Positions 43,724 to 52,855 of a stretch of 64,000 nucleotides of DNA are shown here, piece after piece. The translations under genes were made by a program, and so were the position numbers. The notes beneath the pieces are model-generated. The model was not told where the DNA came from. It saw nothing but the letters and a program-made list of their open reading frames with translations, and made no database searches. This DNA is from ZC4RG30 sp046347045 (GTDB lineage Bacteria > Pseudomonadota > Gammaproteobacteria > Steroidobacterales > Steroidobacteraceae): contig JAXMGX010000015.1 in assembly GCA_046347045.1 (NCBI GenBank), positions 59,540 through 123,539 on the forward strand, written 5' to 3'. Numbering within the stretch: the first letter of the stretch is position 1; each line of letters opens with the position of its first letter.

Positions 43724-45169
43724 TTGGCACAGACCGATATCTTGAGCCTGGCGCGTCGCGCCATCCTGGCGCCCGGCGGGCTCGACGAGCAGCGCCTCGA
43801 CCGCACGCTGGGGCTGGTCATGGACCACGCCGTCGACGCCGCCGACCTGTATTTCCAGGTGTCGCGCGAAGAGAGCTGGGCGCTGGAAGACGGCATCGTC
43901 AAGGAAGGCAGCGCCAGCATCGAGGAAGGCGTGGGTGTGCGCGCCATCGCCGGCGAGAAAACCGGCTTCGCGTATTCCGACGAGATCCAGCCCGCGGCGC
44001 TCGAAGAGGCTTCGCGTGCGGCGCGCGCCATCGCGAAGCAGTCCCCCGGCCGGGGCGTGCAGGCCTGGCAGCGCCAGAATGCGCACTCGCTGTACCTGCC
44101 CATCGACCCGCTGGCCAGCATGGAAGATGCCGCCAAGATCGAATGGCTGAATCGCGTCGACCGCGAGACCCGCGCCATGGATCCGCGCATCGTGCAGGTG
44201 ATGGCAAGCTGCCACGCCGTGCACGAGGTGGTGCTGGTGGCCAACTCCGACGGCCATCTCGCGGCCGACGTGCGGCCGCTGGTGCGCTTCAATGTGTCGG
44301 TGCTGGCCGAGAAGGACGGCCGCCGCGAGCAGGGCTATGCCGGCGCCGGCGGCCGCTACACGCTGCAGGAGCTGATGGCCGGCGACCGGCCGCTGCAGCT
44401 CGCGCGCGAGGCCGTGCGCCAGGCGCTGGTGAACCTCGAGGCCGTGCCGGCGCCCGCCGGCCAGATGACCGTGGTGCTGGGCCCGGGCTGGCCGGGCATC
44501 CTGCTGCACGAGGCCATCGGCCACGGGCTCGAAGGCGATTTCAACCGCAAGGGCACCTCGGCCTTCAGCAACCGTGTCGGCGAGAAGGTCGCGAGCGAGT
44601 CCATCACCGTGGTGGACGATGGCACGCTCTCCGCACGCCGCGGCTCACTGAACATCGATGACGAGGGCACGCCCACGCAGTGCACCACGCTCATCGAAAA
44701 CGGCGTGCTGAAAGGCTACCTGCAGGATTCGCACAACGCGCGGCTGATGGGCGTGAAGTCCACCGGCAACGGCCGGCGCGAATCCTTCGCCCACATGACG
44801 CTGCCGCGCATGACCAACACCTACATGCGCCCCGGTCGGCACGATCCGGGCGAGATCCTCGCCTCGGTGGACAAAGGCATCTACGCGGTGAACTTCGGCG
44901 GCGGGCAGGTCGACATCACCTCCGGCAAGTTCGTGTTCTCGGCCAGCGAGGCCTATCTCATCGAGAACGGCCGCGTCACGCGGCCCATCAAGGGCGCGAC
45001 GCTCATCGGCAACGGGCCCGATGTGCTCACGCGCGTGTCGATGGTGGGCAACGACCTGAAGCTCGACGATGGCGTGGGCACCTGCGGCAAGGAAGGGCAG
45101 AGCGTGCCCGTGGGCGTGGGTCAGCCCACGCTGCGCATCGATGCCATGACAGTCGGCGGCACGAACTAG
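43724..45169 (+). CDS. tldD: Metalloprotease TldD
   Basis: A 481-residue protein, identical in length to E. coli TldD, when the TTG at 43724 is used; this TTG is preceded by AGGAG at 43712-43716, whereas an in-frame TTG at 43700 has none. The zinc motif is HEAIGHGLEGDFNRKG. TldD forms a heterodimer with PmbA (TldE) that degrades unfolded peptides and matures modified peptides such as microcin B17. The partner pmbA is 3.3 kb downstream. The stop overlaps that of the convergent AAA/FHA gene. Confidence 0.95.
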   Translation: MAQTDILSLARRAILAPGGLDEQRLDRTLGLVMDHAVDAADLYFQVSREESWALEDGIVKEGSASIEEGVGVRAIAGEKTGFAYSDEIQPAALEEASRAARAIAKQSPGRGVQAWQRQNAHSLYLPIDPLASMEDAAKIEWLNRVDRETRAMDPRIVQVMASCHAVHEVVLVANSDGHLAADVRPLVRFNVSVLAEKDGRREQGYAGAGGRYTLQELMAGDRPLQLAREAVRQALVNLEAVPAPAGQMTVVLGPGWPGILLHEAIGHGLEGDFNRKGTSAFSNRVGEKVASESITVVDDGTLSARRGSLNIDDEGTPTQCTTLIENGVLKGYLQDSHNARLMGVKSTGNGRRESFAHMTLPRMTNTYMRPGRHDPGEILASVDKGIYAVNFGGGQVDITSGKFVFSASEAYLIENGRVTRPIKGATLIGNGPDVLTRVSMVGNDLKLDDGVGTCGKEGQSVPVGVGQPTLRIDAMTVGGTN

Positions 45170-46545
45170 GCGGGCTCGATATCCTGGGTGTCGCCCGGCG
45201 GGGGCGGCGTGCTTTCGGCCGGCGCGGCGGACTCGGCAGACAACGCCGGATGGTTGCCGGTCTGGCCGCTCCTCGTGGCCAGGCGCTCGTCGATGTAGAT
45301 CAGGTCGTGGCGGCCGATGGTGACCACGTCGCCGTCATTCAGGTTGTGCCGCCGCACGCGCTTCGACTTGACCGTGATGCCGTTGGTGCTGTTCAGGTCC
45401 TCGACGATGCAGGCATTGGGCTTGGTGATGACCTGGCAGTGATGCCGGCTCACGAAGCGGCTGTCGATCTGCAGGTCATTGTCGGGCGTGCGGCCGATGA
45501 TGGTGCGGCCGGGGCGCAGCGGCAGTTCGCCCACGGTGCGTCCATCGGTGACGATGATCAGCTTGGCCAGCGGCGTGTCGGGTACCGCTTCCTGCGTGCT
45601 GGTTTCGGCGGGCCCCACGTACAGTTCGGGGCCTTTGCGGGCGCTGGTGCCGAAACGGCCGGTGGAGGAGGTGTCATGGCTGCCGGTACCGGCGAGCAGA
45701 TCCTCCGAGGCGCGCTGCAGGCTCTTGCGCGCCGCGAATTCGGGCCACTGCAGTTCCTCGAGCGCCGCCTGCACGTCGGACAGCAGCACATGGTCGCGAT
45801 CGGCGCCGAAGGCCGACATCATCGAGGTCTCGCACAGCGTGTTCACCAGGCGCGGCACGCCGCCGGAATAGCGGAAGATCGTCGCGAAGCAGTCTTCGGC
45901 GAAGATCTCGCGGCCGCCCGAACCGGCCACTTCCAGCCGGTGCAGTATGTAGCCGCGCATGTCCTCTTCCGACAGCGCCGTCAGGTGGAAGCGCAGCCGC
46001 ACGCGCTGCGCGAGCTGCACCAGCTCGGGTGAGTCGAGCTTGGCGTTCAGTTCGGGCTGGCCTGCAAGGATGATGCGCAGCACCTTGTCCTTGGTGGTCT
46101 CGACACCCGACAGCATGCGCACTTCCTCGAGCGTGCGCAGCGAGAGGTTCTGCGCCTCGTCGATGATGAGCAGCACCTTGCGGCCCGCGGCGTACTGGTC
46201 GATGAGAAAGCCGTTGAGCGTGGCGATCAGCTCGGCCTTCTTCATCTTGAAGGGCTGGAAGCCGAACTGCACCAGCACGGCCTGCAGGAACTCCACCGCC
46301 GAGACCTGCGTCTGGTTGATCTGCGCGACGACCACGTCTTTTTCCAGCTCGCGCAGGAAGGTTTCGATCAGCGTCGTCTTGCCCGAGCCGATCTCGCCGG
46401 TGATAACCACGAAGCCATCGGTGAACCAGATCGTCGACTCCATGTACGCCTTGGCGCGCGAATGGTTCTTCGACAGGTAGAGGAACTCCGGATCCGGGCT
46501 GAGCCGGAAGGGAAGGTCCCGCAACTTGAACAGTTCCGTGTACAT
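45166..46545 (-). CDS. ExeA/GspA-like AAA ATPase fused to an FHA domain
   Basis: A 459-residue protein. The N-terminal about 290 residues are an ExeA/GspA-type AAA ATPase (LPFRLSPDPEFLYLSKNHSR, Walker A ITGEIGSGKTT, Walker B LLIIDEAQNLS, then GGVPRLVNTLC). After a linker of about 50 residues comes a forkhead-associated domain (RTIIGRTPDNDLQIDS, SRHHCQVI, LNSTNGITVKSKRV) that binds phosphothreonine. A disordered Pro/Ala tail closes it. No transmembrane helix or peptidoglycan-binding domain is seen, unlike full GspA. It is the last gene of the yjgA-purE-purK run. Confidence 0.85.
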   Translation of the reverse strand: MYTELFKLRDLPFRLSPDPEFLYLSKNHSRAKAYMESTIWFTDGFVVITGEIGSGKTTLIETFLRELEKDVVVAQINQTQVSAVEFLQAVLVQFGFQPFKMKKAELIATLNGFLIDQYAAGRKVLLIIDEAQNLSLRTLEEVRMLSGVETTKDKVLRIILAGQPELNAKLDSPELVQLAQRVRLRFHLTALSEEDMRGYILHRLEVAGSGGREIFAEDCFATIFRYSGGVPRLVNTLCETSMMSAFGADRDHVLLSDVQAALEELQWPEFAARKSLQRASEDLLAGTGSHDTSSTGRFGTSARKGPELYVGPAETSTQEAVPDTPLAKLIIVTDGRTVGELPLRPGRTIIGRTPDNDLQIDSRFVSRHHCQVITKPNACIVEDLNSTNGITVKSKRVRRHNLNDGDVVTIGRHDLIYIDERLATRSGQTGNHPALSAESAAPAESTPPPPGDTQDIEPA

Positions 46546-46559
46546 GCGTGCGGGTGATT

Positions 46560-47648
46560 CTAGAGGGATTCGATCCGCCGCAGCAGGCGCGCGGCGCGCA
46601 GATCAGCCTCCCGGGCAGTGGATGCGACAAAATTTACATGTCCGAGCTTGCGTCCGGGCCGGGGCGATTTGCCGTAATCGTGCAGGAACAGTCCTGCCTG
46701 CGACAGCAGCCAGTTGCGGTCCGGCATGTCGCCGATCAGGTTCAGCATGCCGCAATGCCCGCGCGCCGCGGTATCGCCCAGCGGCAGTCCGCTGATGGCG
46801 CGCAGGTGGTTTTCGAACTGGCTGGTGACCGCTCCTTCGATGGTCCAGTGGCCGGAGTTGTGCACGCGCGGCGCCATCTCGTTGGCCAGGAGCCTGCCCC
46901 GCTGCACGAAGAACTCGATGGCCAGCACGCCCACGTAGTCGAAGTGATCCATCACGCGCTTCAGTGTGCGGCGCGCGGCGCGTTCCAGTGCGGCGTGCTT
47001 CCACGGCGCGCGCGTCAACCGCAGGATGCCGCCCTTGTGCAGGTTGCGGTTCAGCGGATACATGCGGAAATCGCCCTTGCGCCCGCGCACGCCGATGGCC
47101 GACACCTCGTAGTCGAAGGGCACCAGCGCCTCGTACAGCAGCGGCGCATTGCCCAGCGCCTGCCAGGCGGCTTCGAGATCCTGCTGGCTGCGCACCACCT
47201 GCTGACCCTTGCCGTCGTATCCCAGGCGGCGGGTCTTGATGACGCCGGGCAGGCCGATGTCGGCGGCGGCATGTACCAGCTCGGCGAATGAATCCACCGC
47301 GCGGTTGCGGTTGGTGGGCACGCGCAGGCGCGCGAACAATTCCTTCTCGAGCAGCCGGTCCTGCGCCGTGGCGAGCGCGATCCGTGGCGGCGCGATGCGC
47401 GTGCGGCTGGTCAGGCGGTCGAGCGCCTCGGCCGGCACATTCTCCCAGTCGAAGGTCACCACCTCGCTGCGCGCGGCGATTTCATCGAGCAGTGCGGGGT
47501 CGGTGAAGCTGCCGAACAGCGATGGCGCCACCTGGTGCGAGGGCGTGCCGGGCTCGCGGTCGAGGAACAGGAAATCGAGGCCCAGTGGATAACCGGCCAG
47601 GGCCATCATCCGGCCCAGTTGGCCCGCGCCCAGCACGCCGATGGTCAT
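46560..47648 (-). CDS. purK: N5-carboxyaminoimidazole ribonucleotide synthase
   Basis: A 362-residue ATP-grasp enzyme of purine biosynthesis. It starts MTIGVLGAGQLGRMMALAGY, with LGYDGKGQQVVRS and EFFVQRGRLLANEMAPRVHN as conserved ATP-grasp parts. It converts AIR to N5-CAIR for PurE. It overlaps purE by 4 bp and is followed after 14 bp by the AAA/FHA gene. Confidence 0.97.
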   Translation of the reverse strand: MTIGVLGAGQLGRMMALAGYPLGLDFLFLDREPGTPSHQVAPSLFGSFTDPALLDEIAARSEVVTFDWENVPAEALDRLTSRTRIAPPRIALATAQDRLLEKELFARLRVPTNRNRAVDSFAELVHAAADIGLPGVIKTRRLGYDGKGQQVVRSQQDLEAAWQALGNAPLLYEALVPFDYEVSAIGVRGRKGDFRMYPLNRNLHKGGILRLTRAPWKHAALERAARRTLKRVMDHFDYVGVLAIEFFVQRGRLLANEMAPRVHNSGHWTIEGAVTSQFENHLRAISGLPLGDTAARGHCGMLNLIGDMPDRNWLLSQAGLFLHDYGKSPRPGRKLGHVNFVASTAREADLRAARLLRRIESL

Positions 47649-48139
47649 GGCGACTGGCGGGGGTCCGGTTGCGCGAGCACGGCCTCGGTCTGCGCAGTGC
47701 GGAACCGTGCGAGTGCCTCGGCCACTTTCGCATCGCCCAGCGCCACGATGGCAGCGGCGAACAGCGCGGCATTGGCCGCGCCCGCGGCGCCGATGGCGAA
47801 GGTGGCCACGGGCACACCCTTGGGCATCTGCACGATGGACAGCAGCGAATCCATGCCATTCAGCGCCTTGCTGGTCACCGGCACGCCCAGCACCGGGATG
47901 CGGGTCTTGGCGGCGGTCATGCCGGGCAGGTGGGCCGCGCCGCCGGCGCCAGCGATGATGGCCATCAGACCGCGGGATTCGGCCGAGGCGGCGTAGTCGA
48001 ACAAGAGGTCAGGGGTGCGATGGGCCGACACCACGCGCACCTCATGCGCCACACCAAGCTGCTGGAGCAGGTCGGCGGCGGGTTTCAGGGTCTCCCAGTC
48101 AGAGGTGGACCCCATGATGACGCCGACCAGTGGTTTCAT
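47645..48139 (-). CDS. purE: N5-carboxyaminoimidazole ribonucleotide mutase
   Basis: A 164-residue mutase. VGVIMGSTSDWETLKPA, VVSAHRTPDLLFDYA and AGAGGAAHLPGMTAAKT are the class I PurE hallmarks. It overlaps purK downstream and the short yjgA upstream by 4 bp each. Confidence 0.97.
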   Translation of the reverse strand: MKPLVGVIMGSTSDWETLKPAADLLQQLGVAHEVRVVSAHRTPDLLFDYAASAESRGLMAIIAGAGGAAHLPGMTAAKTRIPVLGVPVTSKALNGMDSLLSIVQMPKGVPVATFAIGAAGAANAALFAAAIVALGDAKVAEALARFRTAQTEAVLAQPDPRQSP

Positions 48140-48444
48140 TTGCGGAGTCTAGCACGGGCCTTCTGGGCCTCGATCTGGGCGTCCAGCGCGGCCTCGATGG
48201 CCGGCACGTCCTCATTGCGCATCAGCTTGCCCAGGTACTGGAATTGCCGTGCCAGAGCGCCACGGCTGGTCAGCCGGCGAGCCTCGGCTATGGCTTCGCG
48301 CAGCGTGTCGGACAGCGGCAGCTGGGCGCGCTCCTGCTCGCGCATCGCGACCAGGTGCTCGCCCAGCTTCTGCATGGCATGGGCTGCCCGCTTGCGCGAG
48401 CTCTTGCTTGGCGGCAGCGGTGCGTCGTCGTCCGATTCGTCCAT
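48136..48444 (-). CDS. yjgA: YjgA/DarP-family protein, only the N-terminal half
   Basis: A 102-residue protein that matches the N-terminal half of YjgA (DarP), a 50S-assembly factor of about 180 residues: SKSSRKRAAHAMQKLGEHLV, LPLSDTLREAIAEARRL, RQFQYLGKLMRNEDVPAIEA. The C-terminal helical half is missing; the stop codon overlaps the purE start, so a deletion may have joined the two genes. It might still bind RNA, or be a non-functional remnant. The start at 48444 is 18 bp from the divergent pmbA start. Confidence 0.75.
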   Translation of the reverse strand: MDESDDDAPLPPSKSSRKRAAHAMQKLGEHLVAMREQERAQLPLSDTLREAIAEARRLTSRGALARQFQYLGKLMRNEDVPAIEAALDAQIEAQKARARLRK

Positions 48445-48462
48445 AACGTACAATTATGGCCC
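48445..48462. promoter_or_regulatory. 18-bp divergent spacer with overlapping -10-like elements
   Basis: The whole space between the yjgA and pmbA start codons is 18 bp. On the plus strand TACAAT (48449-48454) precedes the pmbA ATG by 8 nt. On the minus strand CATAAT (48458-48453) precedes the yjgA ATG by 8 nt. Both would give leaderless mRNAs. No ribosome binding site is present for either gene, and -35 elements are weak. Confidence 0.45.
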
Positions 48463-49809
48463 ATGTCCCAGGCCATTGACGCGACCCGCATCCCCGAGCT
48501 GTCCCGAGTCATATCCATGGCGCTGGACGAGGCCCGTGCCGCCGGTGCCACCCAGGCCGAGGCCGACTGCAGCCTGCAGCAGGGCCTGAACGTCACGGTG
48601 CGACTGGGCGAGGTGGAAACCATCGAGTACCAGCGCGACCGCGCGCTGGGCATCACGGTGTATTTCAACGGCGCCAAGGGTTCGGCCAGCAGCGCCGATC
48701 TGCGTCCCGATGCCGTGAAGCAGATGGTGGCCAAGGCCTGCTCCATCGCCCGTCACACCGCGCGCGATGAATTCGCCGGCCTTGCCGATCCCGCCGACAT
48801 GGCCCGCGAGATTCCCGACCTCGACCTCTACCATCCCTGGGATCTGACGCCCGAACAGGCCATCGCCATGGCCAGGGACTGCGAAGCGGCCGGCATGGCG
48901 GTGGACGGGCGCATCACCAATTCCGAGGGCGCCACGCTGTCCACGCATCGAGGCGTGCGCGTGTATGGCAACACGCACGGGTTCCTCGCCGGCTATCCCA
49001 GCTCCAGCCACAGCCTGAGCTGCGTGCTGCTGGCGCAGGATGGCGAAGGCATGCAGCGCGATTACTGGTACACGGCCGCGCGCGCGCCCGGCGAGCTCGA
49101 TGATCTCGCGCAGGTGGGGCGTCGCGCCGGCGAGCGCGCAGTGGCGCGGCTGGGTGCGCGGCAGTTGTCCACGCGCAAGGCGCCGGTGCTGTTCTCGGCC
49201 GACATGGCGCGCGGTTTCTTCGGACACCTGGTGTCGGCAGTGCGCGGCTCCAGCCAGTACCGCAAGTCCTCGTTCCTGCTCGACGCGGCCGGCGAGCAGT
49301 TGCTGCCGTCTTTCGTGCAGATGCGCGAGCGTCCGCACCTGCCCCGCGCGCTGGCCAGTTCGCCGTTCGATGCCGAAGGCGTCACCACGCGTGACCGCGA
49401 TCTGGTGAAGGACGGCGTGTTGCAGGGTTACGTGCTCGGCAGTTATTCGGCGCGCAAGCTGGGCCTGAAGACCAGCGGCAACGCCGGTGGCATCCACAAT
49501 CTGCTGGTCGAATGCACCGCGGGCCTGCTGTCGCCGCAGCAGATGCTGCAGAAGCTCGATCGCGGTCTGTACGTCACCGAGATGATGGGCCAGGGCGTGA
49601 ATGGCGTGACCGGCGACTACTCGCGCGGCGCCAGCGGCTTCTGGGTCGAGGGCGGCGAGATCGCCTATCCGGTGCACGAGGTGACGATTGCCGGCAACCT
49701 GCGGCCGATGTACCAGCAGGTGCTGGCGCTGGGCGATGACGTGGATACGCATGGCGCCATCCGCACCGGCAGTGCTCTGGTCGATGGCTTGACCATCGCC
49801 GGCAGTTAG
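48463..49809 (+). CDS. pmbA: Metalloprotease PmbA (TldE)
   Basis: A 448-residue protein (E. coli 450). It lacks the zinc motif of TldD, as expected, and shows the family sequences QGLNVTVRLGEVETIEYQRD, THGFLAGYPSSSHSLSCVLL and the C-terminal GASGFWVEGGEIAYPVHEVT. It is the structural partner of TldD, encoded at 43724-45169. Longer in-frame codons upstream overlap the divergent gene and are not used. Confidence 0.95.
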   Translation: MSQAIDATRIPELSRVISMALDEARAAGATQAEADCSLQQGLNVTVRLGEVETIEYQRDRALGITVYFNGAKGSASSADLRPDAVKQMVAKACSIARHTARDEFAGLADPADMAREIPDLDLYHPWDLTPEQAIAMARDCEAAGMAVDGRITNSEGATLSTHRGVRVYGNTHGFLAGYPSSSHSLSCVLLAQDGEGMQRDYWYTAARAPGELDDLAQVGRRAGERAVARLGARQLSTRKAPVLFSADMARGFFGHLVSAVRGSSQYRKSSFLLDAAGEQLLPSFVQMRERPHLPRALASSPFDAEGVTTRDRDLVKDGVLQGYVLGSYSARKLGLKTSGNAGGIHNLLVECTAGLLSPQQMLQKLDRGLYVTEMMGQGVNGVTGDYSRGASGFWVEGGEIAYPVHEVTIAGNLRPMYQQVLALGDDVDTHGAIRTGSALVDGLTIAGS

Positions 49810-51131
49810 CGGGGCGGCCGGTCCTCGATCAGTTCCGCCAGCGTCTCTTCGCCGCAGGCATCGCGCCAGGCCGCTTCCAGCTTTTCCTGCACCCTCTGCA
49901 CGCCCGGCATGCCGGCGCGCGGATGCGGATGATGCCCGCTGCTGCGCGAGCGCACGCTCTGGATGATCTGCCGCACGGTGATGCTGGCGATGTCGCGTGC
50001 GGGGAAGAGCCGGCCGTCGTCGGCGATGGCCAGCAGGCCCGTGCGTTCCAGGTGTTCGGCCATGTCGCCGATCGTCGAACCCGGCAGCGACAGCCAGCGC
50101 GACAGCGAGTCGATGGTGCCCGGCGGATCGCCGGCATGGTGGCGCTGCGCCACGCGCGCCATGATGTCGAGCGCGAGTCGTTCCTGTTCGCTGCCGGACA
50201 GCCGCAGCACCTCGTGTCCCAGCCGCAGGTTCTGCGGATTCTGCAGGTAGAACGACAGCTGGGCGCCTGCGAGCAGGATCAGCCAGCCCAGGTACGTCCA
50301 CACGAACACGGCCACCACCACCGCGAAACCCGCATACACCAGCGTCAGCCGCGACGTGGACAGCACCAGCGCGGTGAAGGCCTTGCCGATGGCGGCCCAT
50401 GACACGCCTGCCGCCAGCGCACCGCCCAGCGCGGGCAGGAAGCGCACGCGCGTGTTGGGCACCAGCAGATACACGGCGGTGAACAGGCCCGTGACCAGCG
50501 CGTACGGCGCCAGCGCGATCAGGCTCTTCACCGCATGCACGCCGAAGCCGATGTCCTGCGCCGCATGGCTGGCGCTGTCGAAGGCCAGTTTCGAGAAGCC
50601 GATGACGATGGCCACCGCGATGGGCCCGACGATCAGCAGCGCGGCGTATTCCACCAGCCGCCGCCCGATGCTGCGCGCATTCTGCACGCGCCAGACGAAA
50701 TTCAGGCTGTCTTCCACGCGCTTGACCGTGCCCAGCAGCGTCCACAGCAGCAGCGCGAAACCCACGATGCCCACCAGCGAGCCGCTGACGTTCTCGGCGA
50801 ACTGCATCAGCCGGTGCGTGGTCTGCACGCCGGCTTCGCCCAGCGGGCGGAAGAACTCGAGCAGGAAGGGTTCCAGTTCGCGGTGCGCGCCCACGGCCTT
50901 CAGCACCGCGAAGCTCAGCGCCACCAGCGGAATCAGCGCGAGGAGCGTTGCATAGACGAGGCCGGTGGCCCGCAGCGTGAGCTCTCCGCCGAGCAGGTCG
51001 CGCAGGATGGCATAGGGATAGCGCAGCACGCGCAAGAGGCGCGCCAGCAGATCGTCACCCAGTGTGTGGGGGCCGAACAGCGCGCGGTCCAGCATCTGCC
51101 AGAAGCGCTGCCATGGCGACAGGCCCGTCAA
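49806..51131 (-). CDS. YihY/BrkB-family inner-membrane protein
   Basis: A 441-residue protein with six to seven predicted helices in the YihY fold (ATGLVYATLLALIPLVALSF, WTLLGTVKRVEDSLNFVWRV, PNTRVRFLPALGGALAAGVS, FVWTYLGWLILLAGAQLSFY). A soluble C-terminal part of about 130 residues resembles a winged-helix regulatory region. The old name ribonuclease BN is a misassignment for this family; the function is unknown. The start is a TTG at 51131, only 4 bp after purC. The stop overlaps that of convergent pmbA. Confidence 0.85.
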   Translation of the reverse strand: MTGLSPWQRFWQMLDRALFGPHTLGDDLLARLLRVLRYPYAILRDLLGGELTLRATGLVYATLLALIPLVALSFAVLKAVGAHRELEPFLLEFFRPLGEAGVQTTHRLMQFAENVSGSLVGIVGFALLLWTLLGTVKRVEDSLNFVWRVQNARSIGRRLVEYAALLIVGPIAVAIVIGFSKLAFDSASHAAQDIGFGVHAVKSLIALAPYALVTGLFTAVYLLVPNTRVRFLPALGGALAAGVSWAAIGKAFTALVLSTSRLTLVYAGFAVVVAVFVWTYLGWLILLAGAQLSFYLQNPQNLRLGHEVLRLSGSEQERLALDIMARVAQRHHAGDPPGTIDSLSRWLSLPGSTIGDMAEHLERTGLLAIADDGRLFPARDIASITVRQIIQSVRSRSSGHHPHPRAGMPGVQRVQEKLEAAWRDACGEETLAELIEDRPPR

Positions 51132-51135
51132 GGAA

Positions 51136-52053
51136 TCAACCCGCGGCCGGATCCGTGAGTCGGCACAGGGCTTCGGCGTATTTCTCCACCGTCAGGCGGA
51201 TGACCTCGGCGGGCAGCTTCGGGCCCGGCGCCTTCTTGTTCCAGTCGAGCGTCTCGAGATAGTCGCGCACGATCTGCTTGTCGAAGCTGGGCGGGCTGAT
51301 GCCGGTGCGATATTGGTCGGCGGGCCAGAAGCGCGAGGAGTCGGGCGTCAACACCTCGTCCATCAGGATCAGCTCGCCGTCGGGCGCGAGGCCGAACTCG
51401 AACTTGGTATCGGCGATGATGATGCCGCGCGCCGCGGCATGCGCGGATGCGAATTCATACAGCGCCAGCGAAATCGCGCGCACCCGTGACGCAAGATCGG
51501 CGCCCACGCGGCGCGCCGCCTCGTCGAAGGAGATGTTCTCGTCGTGGTCGCCCACCGCGGCCTTGGTGGCCGGCGTGAAGATCGGCTGTGGCAGGCGCTG
51601 CGCCTGCTGCAGCCCCGGCGGCAGCGCGATGCCGCAGACACTGCCCGTGGCGAGGTAATCCTTCCAGCCCGAGCCGATCAGATAGCCGCGCACCACGGCC
51701 TCGATGGGCAGCGCCTGCAGCCGGCGCGCCACCACGCAGCGGCCTTCCACCTGCGCGCGTTCGCCGGCGTCCGGCAGTACCTGCGACAGCGGCGTGTCGA
51801 GCAGGTGATTGGGCACGATATGCCCCGTGCGTCCGAACCAGAAGTTCGAGATGCTGTTGAGGATCCGCCCCTTGCCCGGGATGGGATCGGGCAGGATGAC
51901 GTCGAAGGCCGAGAGCCGGTCGGTGGCGACGATGAGCAGGCGCTCGGCGTCGATGGCGTAGACGTCGCGCACCTTGCCCCGGTGCACGCGCGTCAGGCTC
52001 TTCAGGTGGGTTTCGTGGAGGCTGGCAGGTGGCGTATTCAAGCTTGCTACCAT
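51136..52053 (-). CDS. purC: Phosphoribosylaminoimidazole-succinocarboxamide synthase
   Basis: A 305-residue SAICAR synthase. TRVHRGKVRDVYAIDAERLL, TDRLSAFDVILPDPIPGKG, IPIEAVVRGY-like LPIEAVVRGYLIGSGWKDYL and LIDTKFEFG-like ADTKFEFGLAPDGELILMDE are standard. It is the longer, about 300-residue type. It catalyses the eighth purine step and complements purE and purK nearby. The ATG at 52053 is 7 bp from the divergent start of the DnaJ-like gene. Confidence 0.96.
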   Translation of the reverse strand: MVASLNTPPASLHETHLKSLTRVHRGKVRDVYAIDAERLLIVATDRLSAFDVILPDPIPGKGRILNSISNFWFGRTGHIVPNHLLDTPLSQVLPDAGERAQVEGRCVVARRLQALPIEAVVRGYLIGSGWKDYLATGSVCGIALPPGLQQAQRLPQPIFTPATKAAVGDHDENISFDEAARRVGADLASRVRAISLALYEFASAHAAARGIIIADTKFEFGLAPDGELILMDEVLTPDSSRFWPADQYRTGISPPSFDKQIVRDYLETLDWNKKAPGPKLPAEVIRLTVEKYAEALCRLTDPAAG

Positions 52054-52060
52054 AAACCAT

Positions 52061-52828
52061 ATGCGGTGGACGGGAAAACTCATTGGCGGCGCGCTGGGCG
52101 CATTCTTCGGCCCATGGGGCGTCGCCGCGGGCGCGGCGCTTGGCCATCAATACGACACGGGCGCGCTGGGTGGACCGGCGCGACCGCCGGCCGAGCAGTT
52201 CTTCCGCAGCACCTTCCGCATCATCGGGCATGTGGCCAAGGCCGACGGCCGCGTCACCGAGCGTGAGATCGACGCGGCGCGCGCGGTGATGCAGGGCCTG
52301 CGGCTGAATCCGGCCCAGGTGCAGGCCGCCATCGTGCATTTCACCGCCGGCAAGCAGTCCGGCTTCGACCTGGATACGGAGCTGGCCGAACTGCAGTCCG
52401 CCTGCGGCGCGCACCCGGAGATCCTGCGCATCTTCCTCGAGGTGCAGCTGCGCTTCGCGCTGTCGGGCAGCGACATGGTGGGCGAAGCGCGCGCGCGCGT
52501 CACGCGCGTGGCGCGCGCCCTGGGCGTGGATGCGAACCTGCTGGCGCGCATGGAGGCGGCCATGCGGGGCGGCGATGCGCGCGCGCAGGGCGCTGCCGGC
52601 CAGGCCGGCGTCGAGGCCCGCATCGCCGCCGCCTATCGCACGCTGGAAGTGGATGCCGACATCACCAACGACGAACTCACGAAAGCCTACCGCCGCCTGA
52701 TGAGCCGGCATCACCCCGACAAACTCAAGGCCAACGGCCTGCCGGATTCGATGCAGGAGCACGCGAAACAGCGCACGCAGGCCATACGCGAGGCCTACGA
52801 CCTGCTGCGCGAACGGCGTGGCATGTAG
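52061..52828 (+). CDS. djlA: DjlA-like co-chaperone (TerB plus J domain)
   Basis: A 255-residue protein. A Gly-rich hydrophobic N-terminus (WTGKLIGGALGAFFGPWGVA) resembles the single membrane segment of DjlA; residues about 50-165 form a TerB-like helical domain (VAKADGRVTEREIDAARAVM); the C-terminus is a J domain with YRRLMSRHHPDKLKANGLPD, including the HPD tripeptide that stimulates DnaK. In E. coli DjlA influences envelope stress and capsule genes. Confidence 0.9.
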   Translation: MRWTGKLIGGALGAFFGPWGVAAGAALGHQYDTGALGGPARPPAEQFFRSTFRIIGHVAKADGRVTEREIDAARAVMQGLRLNPAQVQAAIVHFTAGKQSGFDLDTELAELQSACGAHPEILRIFLEVQLRFALSGSDMVGEARARVTRVARALGVDANLLARMEAAMRGGDARAQGAAGQAGVEARIAAAYRTLEVDADITNDELTKAYRRLMSRHHPDKLKANGLPDSMQEHAKQRTQAIREAYDLLRERRGM

Positions 52829-52855
52829 AATCCGCGCCAGAGGTATCCGCCGCAC

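Noticed and set aside
49806..51131. YihY protein as ribonuclease BN
   Set aside because: The old name came from a misassignment; the protein is a polytopic membrane protein and shows no nuclease motif.
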